From assembly GCF_018336935.1 (NCBI RefSeq), contig NZ_CP068771.1:744001-808000 (forward strand): a stretch of DNA of 64,000 bases. Direction: 5' to 3'. Every line of letters begins with the position of its first letter. Positions within the stretch are counted from its first letter, which is position 1. This DNA comes from Serratia plymuthica (GTDB lineage: Bacteria > Pseudomonadota > Gammaproteobacteria > Enterobacterales > Enterobacteriaceae). Of this stretch, positions 36,555-45,998 are shown piece after piece. The notes beneath the pieces were generated by a model. The model ran no database searches. It was not told the DNA's origin and saw nothing but the letters and a program-made list of their open reading frames with translations. The translations under genes and the position numbers were made by a program.

Positions 36555-37340
36555 TTACGGCAAAGGGATCAGCATGACCAGCTTCAGCGTGCTGTTTTCC
36601 GCCGGATGAAACGTCAGTTGCCGATAGCGCAACGCCCCCTGCAGCGGATGAGTAAACCTCCGTTCGCCGCCTTCGCGCGCCATCACGTCATGCTGTTTCC
36701 ACCAGTGATTAAAGGCTTCGCTGTTGTGCGTCATGTTGCGCACGAAGGCGCGCATCGCTTCTGTATTCTGGTGATGGCTGGTTTCTGCGCGAAACTCGGC
36801 CACTACGCGCCGTGCGCGATCGTCCCAGTCGCTGACCAGGGTCTTCGCCAGCGGGTGGAAAAACATAAAGTGCAGCAGATTGGGCGTCTTGGCCTGGCCC
36901 AGCCAGCCGCTGAACAGGGTTTCCGCTTGCGGGTTCCAGGCAAGGATGTTCCAGGTAAGATCCAGCAGGTAGCAGGGCGCTGCCACCTGGTAAACGCTTT
37001 GCAAAACGGCGCTGTTGGCGAGGTCCTGATGCTGTTCCTGCTCGGGATCGGCCACCCGCGCCAGAGTAAACAGGTAGTGACGTTCGGCATGCCCCAGCCG
37101 TAACGCTTTGGCGATGCGCGCCAGCGTATGCGGAGAGATGGACACCTCGCGGCCCTGCTCTATCCAGGTATACCAGGTGGCGCTGATGCCGCTGATTTGC
37201 GCCAACTCCTCACGCCGCAGGCCGCTGGTGCGGCGACGCGGTGCGCTGGGCAGCCCCAACATGTCTGGCGTGATGCGCTCGCGGTGGGCGCGCAGAAAGG
37301 CGCCGAGGGCTTTGGGGCCGGATAAGGCTTCGGATTCCAT
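36555..37340 (-). CDS. XRE-family regulator with MmyB-like ligand domain
   Basis: 261 residues. The N-terminal XRE helix-turn-helix (GLRREELAQISGISATWYTWIEQGR) is followed by a C-terminal MmyB-like domain (about 105-258) with DLTWNILAWNPQAETLF. The family often represses a divergent oxidoreductase or methyltransferase gene. The start at 37340 is chosen with AAGG upstream. It is divergent from yafE across 183 bp, its likely target. Confidence 0.88.
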   Translation of the reverse strand: MESEALSGPKALGAFLRAHRERITPDMLGLPSAPRRRTSGLRREELAQISGISATWYTWIEQGREVSISPHTLARIAKALRLGHAERHYLFTLARVADPEQEQHQDLANSAVLQSVYQVAAPCYLLDLTWNILAWNPQAETLFSGWLGQAKTPNLLHFMFFHPLAKTLVSDWDDRARRVVAEFRAETSHHQNTEAMRAFVRNMTHNSEAFNHWWKQHDVMAREGGERRFTHPLQGALRYRQLTFHPAENSTLKLVMLIPLP

Positions 37341-37523
37341 AGGGGGGTACCTTCTCATACTAGGATAACTGCTTATATTGTACCCGTATATCAGCCTGAT
37401 TATAGTGGGTTGTATCCCGTAATCGTTTGTCGCCGCCGGCGGCGCCCAGGTGCAATGACGGGATATCCCTTACAGAGAAAGCCACCCGGCGCGGGCGTAA
37501 GCCCGACAATAACAGGAGCAAAT

Positions 37524-38294
37524 ATGAGCATCAGCAACAGCCATAAAAATGCGGTCGATCGTCAGTTCGGCGAACAGGCCAGCGCCTACCTGACCAGCGC
37601 GGTGCATGCGCAGGGCAAAGATTTGCAGCGCCTGGCAACATTGCTGGAGCCCCATGCCGATGCCAGGCTGCTCGATCTGGGCTGCGGTGCCGGGCACGCC
37701 AGCTTTACCGCGGCGGCGAAAGTGGCTCAGGTCGTGGCCTATGATTTGTCCGCGCAGATGCTGGAGGTGGTTAGCCAGGCGGCCGTGGATAAAGGGTTGA
37801 ACAATATTCAGGTACAGCAGGGCGTGGCGGAATCGCTGCCGTTTGACGATGCCGGCTTTGACCTGGTGATCAGCCGTTACTCGGCGCACCACTGGCATGA
37901 CGTGGGTCAGGCGCTGCGCGAAGTTAAACGCGTGCTGAAACCGGGCGGCGCGGCGATCTTTATGGATGTGGTGTCACCGGGGCACCCGCTGCTGGATATT
38001 TATCTGCAAACCGTTGAGGTGCTGCGCGACACGTCGCATGTGCGCAATTATGCGCCGGGGGAATGGTTGAGCCTGCTGACTGAAGCCGGATTGGTGGTGC
38101 GGGAAGTGACTTCGGATCGCTTGTATCTTGAGTTCGGCAGTTGGGTGGCGCGCATGCGTACGCCGGAGCATTTCGTTACCGCCATTCGCGCGTTGCAGCA
38201 GGGGGTTTCCGAAGATGTGCTCCAGCACTTCGCCATTCAACCGGACGGATCCTTCACCAGCGACATTATGATGTTTGAAGCGGCGAAAGCCTGA
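37524..38294 (+). CDS. yafE: SAM-dependent methyltransferase YafE
   Basis: 256 residues with motif I LLDLGCGAGHASF, an ESLPF acidic loop, ISRYSAHHWHDVGQALREV and LKPGGAAIFMDVVSPGHP, matching E. coli YafE of the UbiE/Coq5-like class I fold. K-12 YafE is annotated shorter at its N-terminus. The substrate is unknown. AGGAGC precedes the ATG at 37524, and the longer frame to 37410 is rejected. Confidence 0.88.
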   Translation: MSISNSHKNAVDRQFGEQASAYLTSAVHAQGKDLQRLATLLEPHADARLLDLGCGAGHASFTAAAKVAQVVAYDLSAQMLEVVSQAAVDKGLNNIQVQQGVAESLPFDDAGFDLVISRYSAHHWHDVGQALREVKRVLKPGGAAIFMDVVSPGHPLLDIYLQTVEVLRDTSHVRNYAPGEWLSLLTEAGLVVREVTSDRLYLEFGSWVARMRTPEHFVTAIRALQQGVSEDVLQHFAIQPDGSFTSDIMMFEAAKA

Positions 38295-38300
38295 AAACAG

Positions 38301-38326
38301 CAGGGCAGCCGATAAGGGCTGCCCTG
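38301..38326. terminator. Bidirectional terminator yafE/aqpZ
   Basis: A perfect 10-bp stem (38301-38310 with 38317-38326) and 6-nt loop between convergent genes, with A/T-rich flanks on both sides. Confidence 0.7.
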
Positions 38327-38351
38327 TTAAACGAAATCAAATACCGCGTAA

Positions 38352-39047
38352 TTACTTTTTGTCTTCCAGCAGGCAGCGATAAATCAGGCCGCCGATGACA
38401 CCGCCGATTAACGGCACCAGCCAGAATACCCAAAGCTGTTGCAATGCCCAGGTGCCCTGGAATATTGCCACGCCGGTACTGCGCGCCGGGTTAACGGAGG
38501 TATTGGTTACCGGAATGCTGATTAAGTGAATCAGCGTTAATGTCAAACCGATAGCCAAAGGGGCAAACCCTGCCGGCGCACGTTTATCTGTCACGCCGTG
38601 AATAACAATCAGGAAGAATGCGGTCAGGACCAATTCAATAACGATAGCGGATTGCAGAGAATAGCCGCCCGGTGAATGTTCGCCGTAACCGTTGGAGGCA
38701 AAGCCGCCGCCGGTGGGATCAAAGCCCGCTTTGCCGCTGGCAACCAAATACAGCACGGCCGCTGCAGCGATACCGCCGATCACCTGAGCGATCACATAGG
38801 GGATCACGTCTTTGGCCGGGAAACGACCGCCGGCAAATAATCCCACGGTAACGGCCGGGTTAAAGTGCCCGCCGGAAATATGGCCAACGGCATAGGCCAT
38901 TGTGACTACGGTAAGACCAAAAGCGAGTGCCACACCGACAAAACCAATACCCAGTTGCGGAAATGCTGCAGCTAATACCGCACTGCCACAACCACCAAAC
39001 ACCAACCAAAATGTGCCAAAAAATTCAGCAAATAGTCGCTTTGACAT
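38352..39047 (-). CDS. aqpZ: Aquaporin Z
   Basis: 231 residues, the E. coli AqpZ length, with six membrane spans and both NPA boxes ([10 protein letters not shown] and SVNPARSTG). It passes water across the inner membrane. The start at 39047 has GGAG six bases upstream; the frame extension to 39086 is rejected. A 14-bp perfect palindrome lies 23 bp before the start. Confidence 0.95.
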   Translation of the reverse strand: MSKRLFAEFFGTFWLVFGGCGSAVLAAAFPQLGIGFVGVALAFGLTVVTMAYAVGHISGGHFNPAVTVGLFAGGRFPAKDVIPYVIAQVIGGIAAAAVLYLVASGKAGFDPTGGGFASNGYGEHSPGGYSLQSAIVIELVLTAFFLIVIHGVTDKRAPAGFAPLAIGLTLTLIHLISIPVTNTSVNPARSTGVAIFQGTWALQQLWVFWLVPLIGGVIGGLIYRCLLEDKK

Positions 39048-39069
39048 AAACTCCATCCTACGGAAAATA

Positions 39070-39083
39070 CTAACGATCGTTAG
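39070..39083. promoter_or_regulatory. Perfect palindrome upstream of aqpZ
   Basis: CTAACGATCGTTAG is its own reverse complement and sits in the aqpZ leader or promoter. It looks like a dimeric repressor operator. The rest of 39048-39494 (447 bp) is AT-rich promoter DNA for aqpZ and the gene at 39495, with no coding frame seen. Confidence 0.5.
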
Positions 39084-39494
39084 CACTAAAAACTATAGAA
39101 CACCTTTATCAATTAATGCAGGTTTCTATCAGTATTTTCTTAATGCACCTTAAATAACGGCGGGTATTAAATCCCCCTAAATTAGTTTTGTCTATGCGAC
39201 TTTGGCTATATTTTTCCGAATTTTCGCGCGTTTGTTTATTTTTTTATCTTTCTTATAAGAATTTACCCTAAGCTTAAATATTGGGGCCGTTGTTAGCGTA
39301 ATCCGGCCCTCGGTAAATTTAATTTTCCATCTGCTTTTCCCATTCAATTCGCCGATGTTAATTGTTAATTTCTATTTGCCATGTTCAATTAGCACTATAA
39401 TTCATGACATTAGCGGGGCTGTCATCAGAATGTCACACCAGGTTAATATCTTAGCAAGCTGCGAACTTCACTCCCTTAACTCTGAGCCATAACC

Positions 39495-40856
39495 ATGAAA
39501 ATAAAACCGGTTTCGCTGTTAATCACCTCGTTGTTTCCTCTGATCTCTTATGCCGCCGACGTTGAGGTAGAGCGCTATGTCGTCAGCTTCCCCGGCGGTG
39601 AGCACGTAAGCTATCAGGGCGCTTTCGCCAAGCATTTTCCGCAGGGATTGCCTGTGGGTATCGGTTCCGGCCTGGTGTTCAATGGGCGTGAGGGCAATGA
39701 TCTGCTGCTGACTACCGTCACCGATCGCGGTCCCAACGCCGATGCGCCTGCGGTCGGTGAGCAAGAAGCCAAAATCTTTGCCAACCCGCAGTTCGTTCCC
39801 CTGCTGATGGATATTCGCGTCGGCGGCGGGAAAGCCGTGGCCGGCAATCAGCGCCCATTGCATGACGAGCAGGGGCCCGTCAGCGGGCTGCCGCTGCCGG
39901 GCGGGCTGATTGGATCCACCAACGAAGTGGCGCTGAGCGATACGCTCAAAACCTTGCCGGGCGATCGGCGCGGGCTGGATACTGAAGGCATCACGGCCGA
40001 CGGTAACGGTGGCTACTGGTTGTGCGACGAATACGGCCCGTTCCTGATCCATATCGACAGTAAAGGCAAGATCCTCGCCAAATACGGCCCTGCGCCGCAA
40101 AAAGGGGAGCAGGCGGTGGCTGGCGGTTTACCGAACATTATCAAGTGGCGCCAGCCGAACCGGGGTTTTGAGGGCATCACTCGCCTGCCGGATGGCCGCA
40201 TTTTGGCGGCGGTGCAGAGCACGCTGGACGTTGATGGCAAGAGCAAGAACAAGGCGCAATTTACTCGCCTGGTCAGTTTTGATCCGGCCAGCGGCAAAAC
40301 GGCGATGTACGGCTACCCGATTGATATCGAAAGCTATAACAAGGCCAAGGATGCCAAAGTCGGCGACATCGTGGCGGTGGACAACCAGCATATCTTGCTG
40401 ATTGAACAGGGCAGCGATAAAGACAAGCAGATGATTAACAAAATCTACCTGGTCGATCTCAGCCAGGCGACCGATCTGACGGCCTTCGACGGCAAGGACA
40501 AAGCGCTGGAGTTTGATGATGCGAAAGATCTCGCCAAGCGCGGCGTGAAGCTGGCGCAAAAGCGCGAAGTGGTGGATCTGCGCAAATTGGGCTGGCAGCA
40601 GGAAAAGGTGGAAGGCCTGACGCTGATCGACGATCGCACACTGGCGGTGATTAACGATAACGATTTTGGTCTGCAGGCCAAGCTGGTTAACGCTGAGCCC
40701 AAGGGTAAGAAAATCGGCGATTACCAATTGGATAAGCAGGGAGGCTTGACCCTTGATGGTAAAACCGTGTCGACGACCATCGAACTGCGGCCACTGGATA
40801 AGCCGGAATCCCTGAGCGAACTGTGGGTGCTGAAACTGCCGCAACCGCTGAAGTAA
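39495..40856 (+). CDS. Secreted esterase-like/phytase-like protein
   Basis: 453 residues: signal peptide ending in SYAAD, then a beta-propeller-like domain of the Phytase-like family with DRGPNADAP, LDTEGITADGNGGYWLCDEYGPF, NRGFEGITRLPDGR, VEGLTLIDDRTLAVINDNDFG. These Asp/Glu-rich loops resemble the calcium and phosphate sites of the family. It would act in the periplasm or outside on an organophosphate or ester; the substrate is unknown. Confidence 0.82.
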   Translation: MKIKPVSLLITSLFPLISYAADVEVERYVVSFPGGEHVSYQGAFAKHFPQGLPVGIGSGLVFNGREGNDLLLTTVTDRGPNADAPAVGEQEAKIFANPQFVPLLMDIRVGGGKAVAGNQRPLHDEQGPVSGLPLPGGLIGSTNEVALSDTLKTLPGDRRGLDTEGITADGNGGYWLCDEYGPFLIHIDSKGKILAKYGPAPQKGEQAVAGGLPNIIKWRQPNRGFEGITRLPDGRILAAVQSTLDVDGKSKNKAQFTRLVSFDPASGKTAMYGYPIDIESYNKAKDAKVGDIVAVDNQHILLIEQGSDKDKQMINKIYLVDLSQATDLTAFDGKDKALEFDDAKDLAKRGVKLAQKREVVDLRKLGWQQEKVEGLTLIDDRTLAVINDNDFGLQAKLVNAEPKGKKIGDYQLDKQGGLTLDGKTVSTTIELRPLDKPESLSELWVLKLPQPLK

Positions 40857-40863
40857 CTGCCGT

Positions 40864-40888
40864 GACAGGGGGAATCACTCCCCCTGTC
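40864..40888. terminator. Bidirectional terminator
   Basis: GACAGGGGGA (40864-40873) pairs with TCCCCCTGTC (40879-40888) between convergent genes. Confidence 0.7.
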
Positions 40889-40896
40889 CGCCTTGG

Positions 40897-42078
40897 TTAT
40901 AGGGGCGCGCCGTTTTGTTTCTGCGGCGTTTTGCCCCGCGAGATGCTCTCCCACACCGCGACCACCACCATAATCAGCGTGGTCAGCCCGTTCACCATCA
41001 ACAAATCTGTCAGGTAAGCTATCGGCGTCAGCACGGCCAGCGCGATCAGGCCCACCAGGTGCGACAGCGGGAAGCGGCGATATATCAGCCGTTTGTACAA
41101 GGCGTTGGCGAGCAGGTAAATGGCCGGACCGAGGAGCAACACCGCCGCCGTCACGTTGCTGATGTGGCCGTCGGGATGGGCAATCACCAGTTCGTTGGCG
41201 ACGGCGCAGACGATGATTGCCCCGACCAGCACCACGTGTACATAGTGGAAGTAGGCACCCAACTGGCCGGGATTTTCCGCCTGGCTGATGGCGTGGCTGC
41301 CGGCTTTGCTGCTGGTATCGAAATAGACCCACCACATCGCCAGACTGCCGATAAAGGCCACCAGCGAGGCGATCAGCACCGGCGCTGTCCAGGTTTCCAT
41401 TTCGCTGAGGGTAGAGCCGGTAATCAGAATGGTTTCCCCCAGCGCCACGATCACGAACAGCTGGCAGCGCTCCGCCAGATGGTGGCCTTCTATGGTCCAT
41501 TCACTGCTGCTGTCGGATCGGCCCAGCACCGGCAGGCGGAAGCCGAACATCGGTGAAACGTATTCGCACAGCACCGCCAGCGCCCACAGCAGCAGCCGGC
41601 TATGGCCTTGCGCCAGCCCGCCCAGGATCCAGAATACTGCCGAAATGCACAACCAGCCCAGGATACGGCGGAAGTTTTGCTTCAGCGGGTGATCGGCTTC
41701 GAGCAGGTTCAGGACCACCCAGGAACGCCCAACCTGAATCGCCACGTAGAACAGCGCGAAAATCAACCCGCGTTCGCCAAACGCCTGCGGCAGCGCGGAG
41801 GAGGCAAACAGCCCCAACAGCATGATGGCGAACAGCAAGAGACGAATGGGGCGGGTATCCGGATTAAACCAGTTGGTCACCCAGGCGGTGTATTGCCACG
41901 CCAGCCAGACGGCAAACCACAGCAACAGGGTTTCCAGCGCGCCGGTCAGCGTCAGGTGATGCAGCAGGTAGTGGGAAAGTTGAGTAACGGCAAAAACGTA
42001 GATCAGATCGAATAACAGTTCCGAGAACGAAACCGAAGCGCCTCGACCATCGCGTACACGCAGTAAGGTTTGCGACAT
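40897..42078 (-). CDS. Low temperature requirement protein A (LtrA) family membrane protein
   Basis: 393 residues with about eleven hydrophobic segments and LtrA family marks: VSFSELLFDLIYVFAVTQLSH at the N-terminus, HHLAERCQLFVIVALGETIL in the middle and WWVYFD. The family was named from Listeria growth at low temperature; its transport or enzymatic role is unknown. Confidence 0.9.
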   Translation of the reverse strand: MSQTLLRVRDGRGASVSFSELLFDLIYVFAVTQLSHYLLHHLTLTGALETLLLWFAVWLAWQYTAWVTNWFNPDTRPIRLLLFAIMLLGLFASSALPQAFGERGLIFALFYVAIQVGRSWVVLNLLEADHPLKQNFRRILGWLCISAVFWILGGLAQGHSRLLLWALAVLCEYVSPMFGFRLPVLGRSDSSSEWTIEGHHLAERCQLFVIVALGETILITGSTLSEMETWTAPVLIASLVAFIGSLAMWWVYFDTSSKAGSHAISQAENPGQLGAYFHYVHVVLVGAIIVCAVANELVIAHPDGHISNVTAAVLLLGPAIYLLANALYKRLIYRRFPLSHLVGLIALAVLTPIAYLTDLLMVNGLTTLIMVVVAVWESISRGKTPQKQNGAPL

Positions 42079-42389
42079 GGAGAGTCCTTCTAAAGTGATA
42101 ACCTTCAGAAAACAGCGTAGCTCAGGGGCTAACGGAGGGAAGATAATTCTTAAAAATGAAGGTTTTTATATTACTATGAGCAACGAGCTTTTAATTACAG
42201 CCGGGCAGCGGTAAAGTTTTCTCAGCAATCGCAGAATTATCTTTCCTGGACACGGATGTACGCACTTTCTCCTTATTTACCTCACAATGATTGATGTTCT
42301 TTACATTGAATTACGTCGCTTTGCACAGCCAGGCGGATAATTAACTCCACTGATAGAGAAAATAAACAAAAAAACATCTGGAGTTAATC
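42079..42389. other. 311-bp intergenic region
   Basis: AT-rich DNA between the divergent LtrA and YhcN-like genes, carrying the promoters of both. No coding frame or clear operator is seen. Confidence 0.5.
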
Positions 42390-42674
42390 ATGAAACTATT
42401 ACCTGGCATCGCAGCAGTCCTGATCGCAGCCGCTTCTTTTTCCTCTTTCGCCGCGCCGCTGTCAGCGGTAAAACAAGTTGACAGCGAGCAGGCAAGCAAC
42501 CTGCAAAGCATCGGTGTGGTGTCGGTTTCCGGCATCAGCGGTTCACCGGGCGACGCGGTTCATGCGCTGAAAGAAAAAGCCGCGGCGGATGGCGCAGGCC
42601 ATTACCGCATTATCTCCCTGGACACCCCGGGAGATTCCAGTAAATGGCGCGCTAATGCAGAAATTTATCGTTAA
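42390..42674 (+). CDS. YdgH/BhsA/McbA-like (DUF1471) periplasmic protein
   Basis: 94 residues: signal peptide ending in SSFAAP, then the small DUF1471 alpha/beta domain (LQSIGVVSVSGISGSPGDAVHALKEKAAADGAGHYRI). Relatives such as BhsA, McbA and YhcN are stress-induced and affect biofilm and acid or metal tolerance. GGAG lies eight bases upstream. Confidence 0.88.
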   Translation: MKLLPGIAAVLIAAASFSSFAAPLSAVKQVDSEQASNLQSIGVVSVSGISGSPGDAVHALKEKAAADGAGHYRIISLDTPGDSSKWRANAEIYR

Positions 42675-42920
42675 AAAGTGGGTTGAAAATAATTATTTGG
42701 CCGCCGCCAGGTGGCCGATAAAATAAACGGTTGCGGAAGATAATCCGACCGGTAATCTTATCGTTTGATTACCCTAAGATTATTGCTGCAGCCGTTTCAC
42801 GTTTTTGGCGCGCCGGTCGCATTTTATTACAACTGTTTCGATGGCTTTCGGATTCATGTTAATGAATACTTAAGAAATTGAGGGCAGATTGGTGGCTACT
42901 CAAACCGACGGAGGCCCCCA

Positions 42921-43478
42921 ATGTTAAATGCGACACGGCTGCAACTGAAGAACCACTTTTCCTATCTCCAGCAGTTTATGGCTTCACCGCGCACCATTGG
43001 CACCCTGGCGCCTTCTTCACCCTGGCTGTGTCAGGCGATGTTGAATCAGATCGAATGGACTGGCGCCTTGTCGATTGCCGAGCTGGGGGCCGCAGATGGG
43101 GTGCTCACCAAGCGCATACTGGGACGCATGCGCGCCGATGCCTCGCTCGAGGCGTTTGAGATCCAGCCTAATTTTGTGCATCAGCTGCGCAAGATTGACG
43201 ATCGTCGTCTGCACGTTATGGACCGTTCCGCGGAAGAGATGGCCCGCGACTATGATGTGGTGTTCTCCTGTCTGCCGCTGCTGTCGATCCCGGTTAAAAT
43301 CAGCATCCGTATTCTGCAGCAAGCCCGGCAACGTTTGCGGGCACGTGGCGGCACTCTGGTATTGTTCCAGTACAGCCACCTGTCGGAAAAACTGTTGTCT
43401 CGCTATTTTCATTGGAAGCGGGTGCGAGTGGTGCGTAACTTCCCGCCGGCATTGGTGTATATCTGCACGCCGCGTTAG
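42921..43478 (+). CDS. Class I methyltransferase, phospholipid N-methyltransferase-like
   Basis: 185 residues starting with a region typical of PmtA-like enzymes (FMASPRTIGTLAPSSPWL), then SAM motif I IAELGAADGVLTKRIL, an acidic EAFEI strand and VVFSCLPLLSIP. PmtA methylates phosphatidylethanolamine, but a rRNA or other target is possible. GGAGG lies nine bases upstream. Its stop abuts the stop of the convergent acetyltransferase. Confidence 0.8.
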   Translation: MLNATRLQLKNHFSYLQQFMASPRTIGTLAPSSPWLCQAMLNQIEWTGALSIAELGAADGVLTKRILGRMRADASLEAFEIQPNFVHQLRKIDDRRLHVMDRSAEEMARDYDVVFSCLPLLSIPVKISIRILQQARQRLRARGGTLVLFQYSHLSEKLLSRYFHWKRVRVVRNFPPALVYICTPR

Positions 43479-43940
43479 CTACAGTTTTTTCTCCATGACC
43501 ACCACTTCGCCATCATATTGCTGGCGGCGCTCGATAGTTTGCCAACCCCAGCCCGCATACAAAGTTTCTGATTTGTCGGTGATCAGGTGCAATACGGGGT
43601 GGTTACGTTGGCGGGCCAACTGCGCGATCGCGGCTTCCAGACGCTGCGCAATGCCCTGACGCCGGTGGTCAGGATGAACAAATACCCCCGCCAGCCAGGG
43701 GGAAAGATCCCTTCGCTGATGGTCGTCGTTCGGCCACAGGCTGGCCATGCCTAGCGGGCGTTCGCCATCGAGTATCAACAGGGTGACATAGTCTTCGCTC
43801 GGTTGGGCGCACAGGGCAAAACGCTGGCGCGTGCGCTCCAGCGATCCGCCGCGCTGTGATCCCCATTGGCCAAAGGCCCATGCGGCGCAAACATCACTAT
43901 ACTGCGGGCATTCCGTCAGCGAAACAATACGTTGGCTCAT
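43479..43940 (-). CDS. GNAT-family N-acetyltransferase
   Basis: 153 residues. The acetyl-CoA site is VFVHPDHRRQGIAQRLEAAI and the C-terminal part YAGWGWQTIERRQQYDGEVVVMEKKL is typical of GNATs acting on small amines. The start at 43940 follows AGGAGC. Substrate unknown. Confidence 0.85.
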   Translation of the reverse strand: MSQRIVSLTECPQYSDVCAAWAFGQWGSQRGGSLERTRQRFALCAQPSEDYVTLLILDGERPLGMASLWPNDDHQRRDLSPWLAGVFVHPDHRRQGIAQRLEAAIAQLARQRNHPVLHLITDKSETLYAGWGWQTIERRQQYDGEVVVMEKKL

Positions 43941-44102
43941 CTGTGCTCCTCTGGTTTTCCCCATCTCGCCATTTTTATCGATTTATCGGCCGATTTTTAC
44001 TGTAGAAAATCACATTTACGGCGGTTTTGCATTTATCGGCGCCGAAACACGGTGATTCAGCAGATTTGTCCCGTCCTGCGCGTTATCAATTGAAACTGTT
44101 AA

Positions 44103-44117
44103 TGAGAGTAATTATCA
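44103..44117 (+). promoter_or_regulatory. Fur-box-like site before orphan binding protein
   Basis: TGAGAGTAATTATCA matches the 7-1-7 Fur consensus TGATAATNATTATCA at all but two positions, 34 bp before the next start codon. Confidence 0.7.
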
Positions 44118-44150
44118 TGCCCCCATCTTTTAGCTGCCCCCGGCCCACTC

Positions 44151-45266
44151 ATGCGCAATCCTTTCGTTTTACTGTTGCTTTCCCTGTTGTTCGGCGTTTT
44201 TAGCGCTCAGGCGAAAATGGTCACCGACATTACAGGCCGACAGGTCAAAGTGCCGGATAACCCGCAGCGCATCGTGTTGGGTGAAAGCCGCATGCTGTAT
44301 ACCCTGGCGCTGCTGGAGCCGGGTAATCCTGCCCAGCGCGTCGTCGGCTGGCCGGAAGACATGGCGCGTTATGATGCGCAAAGTTGGCAGCTCTATACGC
44401 AAAAATTCCCGCAGATCAAGGCGATCCCTTCCATCAGCAAGGGCAATTTCCTTCAGGTCAACGTCGAAAACCTGATCCAACTGAAGCCGGATCTGGTGAT
44501 CCTGGCGCGTTACGCGCGTGAAGAGGGCGACAGCAGTTTTCTGCTGACGGCGCTGAACAAGGCCGGTATTGCGGTAATCTACGTCGATTTACGGGTTGAT
44601 TTGCTGAACAATACCGTGCCGAGCGTCCGTCTGCTGGGGGAAGTGCTCAATCGCCAGCAGCGGGCGGAGCAGTTCATCAGTTTCTATCAGCAGCATATGG
44701 CGGTGATCCGGCAGCGGCTGGCCGGCTACCAGGGGCCAAAACCCAAGGTGATGCTGCACCTGCACCTCGGGCGGCGCGAAACCTGCTGCACCACCGCGGC
44801 GCACGGCAATCTTGGCGATCTGCTGGCCTTTGCCGGCGGCGACAATATCGCCAACGCCAGCATCAAGGGCGTGTACGGCGAGCTGAATCCGGAAACCATC
44901 CTGACTGCCAATCCCGACATCTACATCGCCACCGGCATGGCCGGGCCACAGGGCAAACGTTTTTCCGATCTGCGCCTTGGGCCGCTGGTTACCCAGCAGG
45001 AGGCTGATGAAAGCTTCCGCATGATCATGCAAAAACAGCCGATGCTCGCCAACCTGAAAGCGATAAAGACTCACCAGGCCTGGAGTATTTGGCACAACTT
45101 CTATCTCAGCCCGTATCACGTCGTGGCGGTCGAGATGTTCGCCAAGGCCTTCTATCCGGATCTGTTTGCAGACATCAATCCGCAGCAGACCTTTAAGCAG
45201 CTATACCAGCAATTTTTGCCGTTACCTTTCTCTGGCGCCTACTGGAGCCAGTTGAATAACGAATAA
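44151..45266 (+). CDS. Iron-siderophore type ABC transporter substrate-binding protein (orphan)
   Basis: 371 residues: signal peptide ending in SAQA, then a class III (FecB/BtuF-like) binding protein with TDITGRQVKVPDNPQRIV, QLKPDLVIL, and GNLGDLLAFAGGDNIA. It would carry a ferric chelate or haem in the periplasm to an FecCD-type permease. No permease or ATPase gene is adjacent. The Fur-like site upstream supports iron regulation. No clear Shine-Dalgarno precedes the ATG, but the signal peptide starts there. Confidence 0.85.
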   Translation: MRNPFVLLLLSLLFGVFSAQAKMVTDITGRQVKVPDNPQRIVLGESRMLYTLALLEPGNPAQRVVGWPEDMARYDAQSWQLYTQKFPQIKAIPSISKGNFLQVNVENLIQLKPDLVILARYAREEGDSSFLLTALNKAGIAVIYVDLRVDLLNNTVPSVRLLGEVLNRQQRAEQFISFYQQHMAVIRQRLAGYQGPKPKVMLHLHLGRRETCCTTAAHGNLGDLLAFAGGDNIANASIKGVYGELNPETILTANPDIYIATGMAGPQGKRFSDLRLGPLVTQQEADESFRMIMQKQPMLANLKAIKTHQAWSIWHNFYLSPYHVVAVEMFAKAFYPDLFADINPQQTFKQLYQQFLPLPFSGAYWSQLNNE

Positions 45267-45362
45267 CGCCAAACGTGGCTACCGGCGCGCACGGCCTCTG
45301 GCGGCCTGCGCATCGATACCGACGTTGGGTTATATCGCCGCCCGGTCGTTAAGGAGAACCCG

Positions 45363-45881
45363 ATGAGTCTGCCTGTTCGTTTGGCGCAACCGCAGGATAT
45401 CACCCAACTGATTGCCATTGAGCGCTCGGCGGCGCAGTTGTTTCTGCAGCAACCGGCGTGGCGTTTTCTTGCCAATGGCCCGGTCATGAGCCGACAACAG
45501 CACGCCGATTTTATTCAGCATCAGCGGGAATGGTTGGCTGAAAGCGCGTCGGGTGAGGTGGCCGGGTTTATCGCCGTATTGCCGCAACGGCAGGATTGGC
45601 ACATCGCCGAGCTGTCGGTGGCCGCCGGCTGGCAGCGGCGGGGCATTGGCCGGCGTTTGATCGCCGAGGTGGCCATGCAGGCAAAATCGCAGGGCGCGCA
45701 GCGCCTGACGCTGACGACCTTTATCGACGTGCCCTGGAATGCGCCTTATTACCAGAGGTTAGGGTTCCGGCAGATCACGGCCGAACGGCTCACCCCGCCG
45801 CTGCGGCAACGGCTGGCGAAGGAGGCGGAGCAGGGATGGGGTACTGACAGCCGCTGTGCAATGGAATTTACACTGTCGTAA
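45363..45881 (+). CDS. GNAT-family N-acetyltransferase
   Basis: 172 residues. IAELSVAAGWQRRGIGRRLIAEV is the acetyl-CoA binding region; VPWNAPYYQRLGF follows. The substrate is unknown. AAGGAGA lies upstream. A candidate TyrR box for the next gene overlaps its last codons. Confidence 0.87.
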   Translation: MSLPVRLAQPQDITQLIAIERSAAQLFLQQPAWRFLANGPVMSRQQHADFIQHQREWLAESASGEVAGFIAVLPQRQDWHIAELSVAAGWQRRGIGRRLIAEVAMQAKSQGAQRLTLTTFIDVPWNAPYYQRLGFRQITAERLTPPLRQRLAKEAEQGWGTDSRCAMEFTLS

Positions 45882-45894
45882 ATATTGAAATACA
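45855..45894 (+). promoter_or_regulatory. Tandem TyrR boxes upstream of aroL
   Basis: TGTGCA-N6-TTTACA (45855-45872) and CGTAAA-N6-AATACA (45877-45894) fit TGTAAA-N6-TTTACA, with the key G and C at the right spacing in each. They lie 22 bp apart, two helical turns, as in known tandem TyrR operators. E. coli aroL is repressed by TyrR. Confidence 0.55.
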
Positions 45895-45998
45895 GGCTGA
45901 TGGCGGTATGATGCAAGCAACCACGCCATCGCACGATCTGCGCGCCGGTTTTCAGGCGTACAAATGCACTCAAGTCACCGTATAAGGGACAACCCGTA

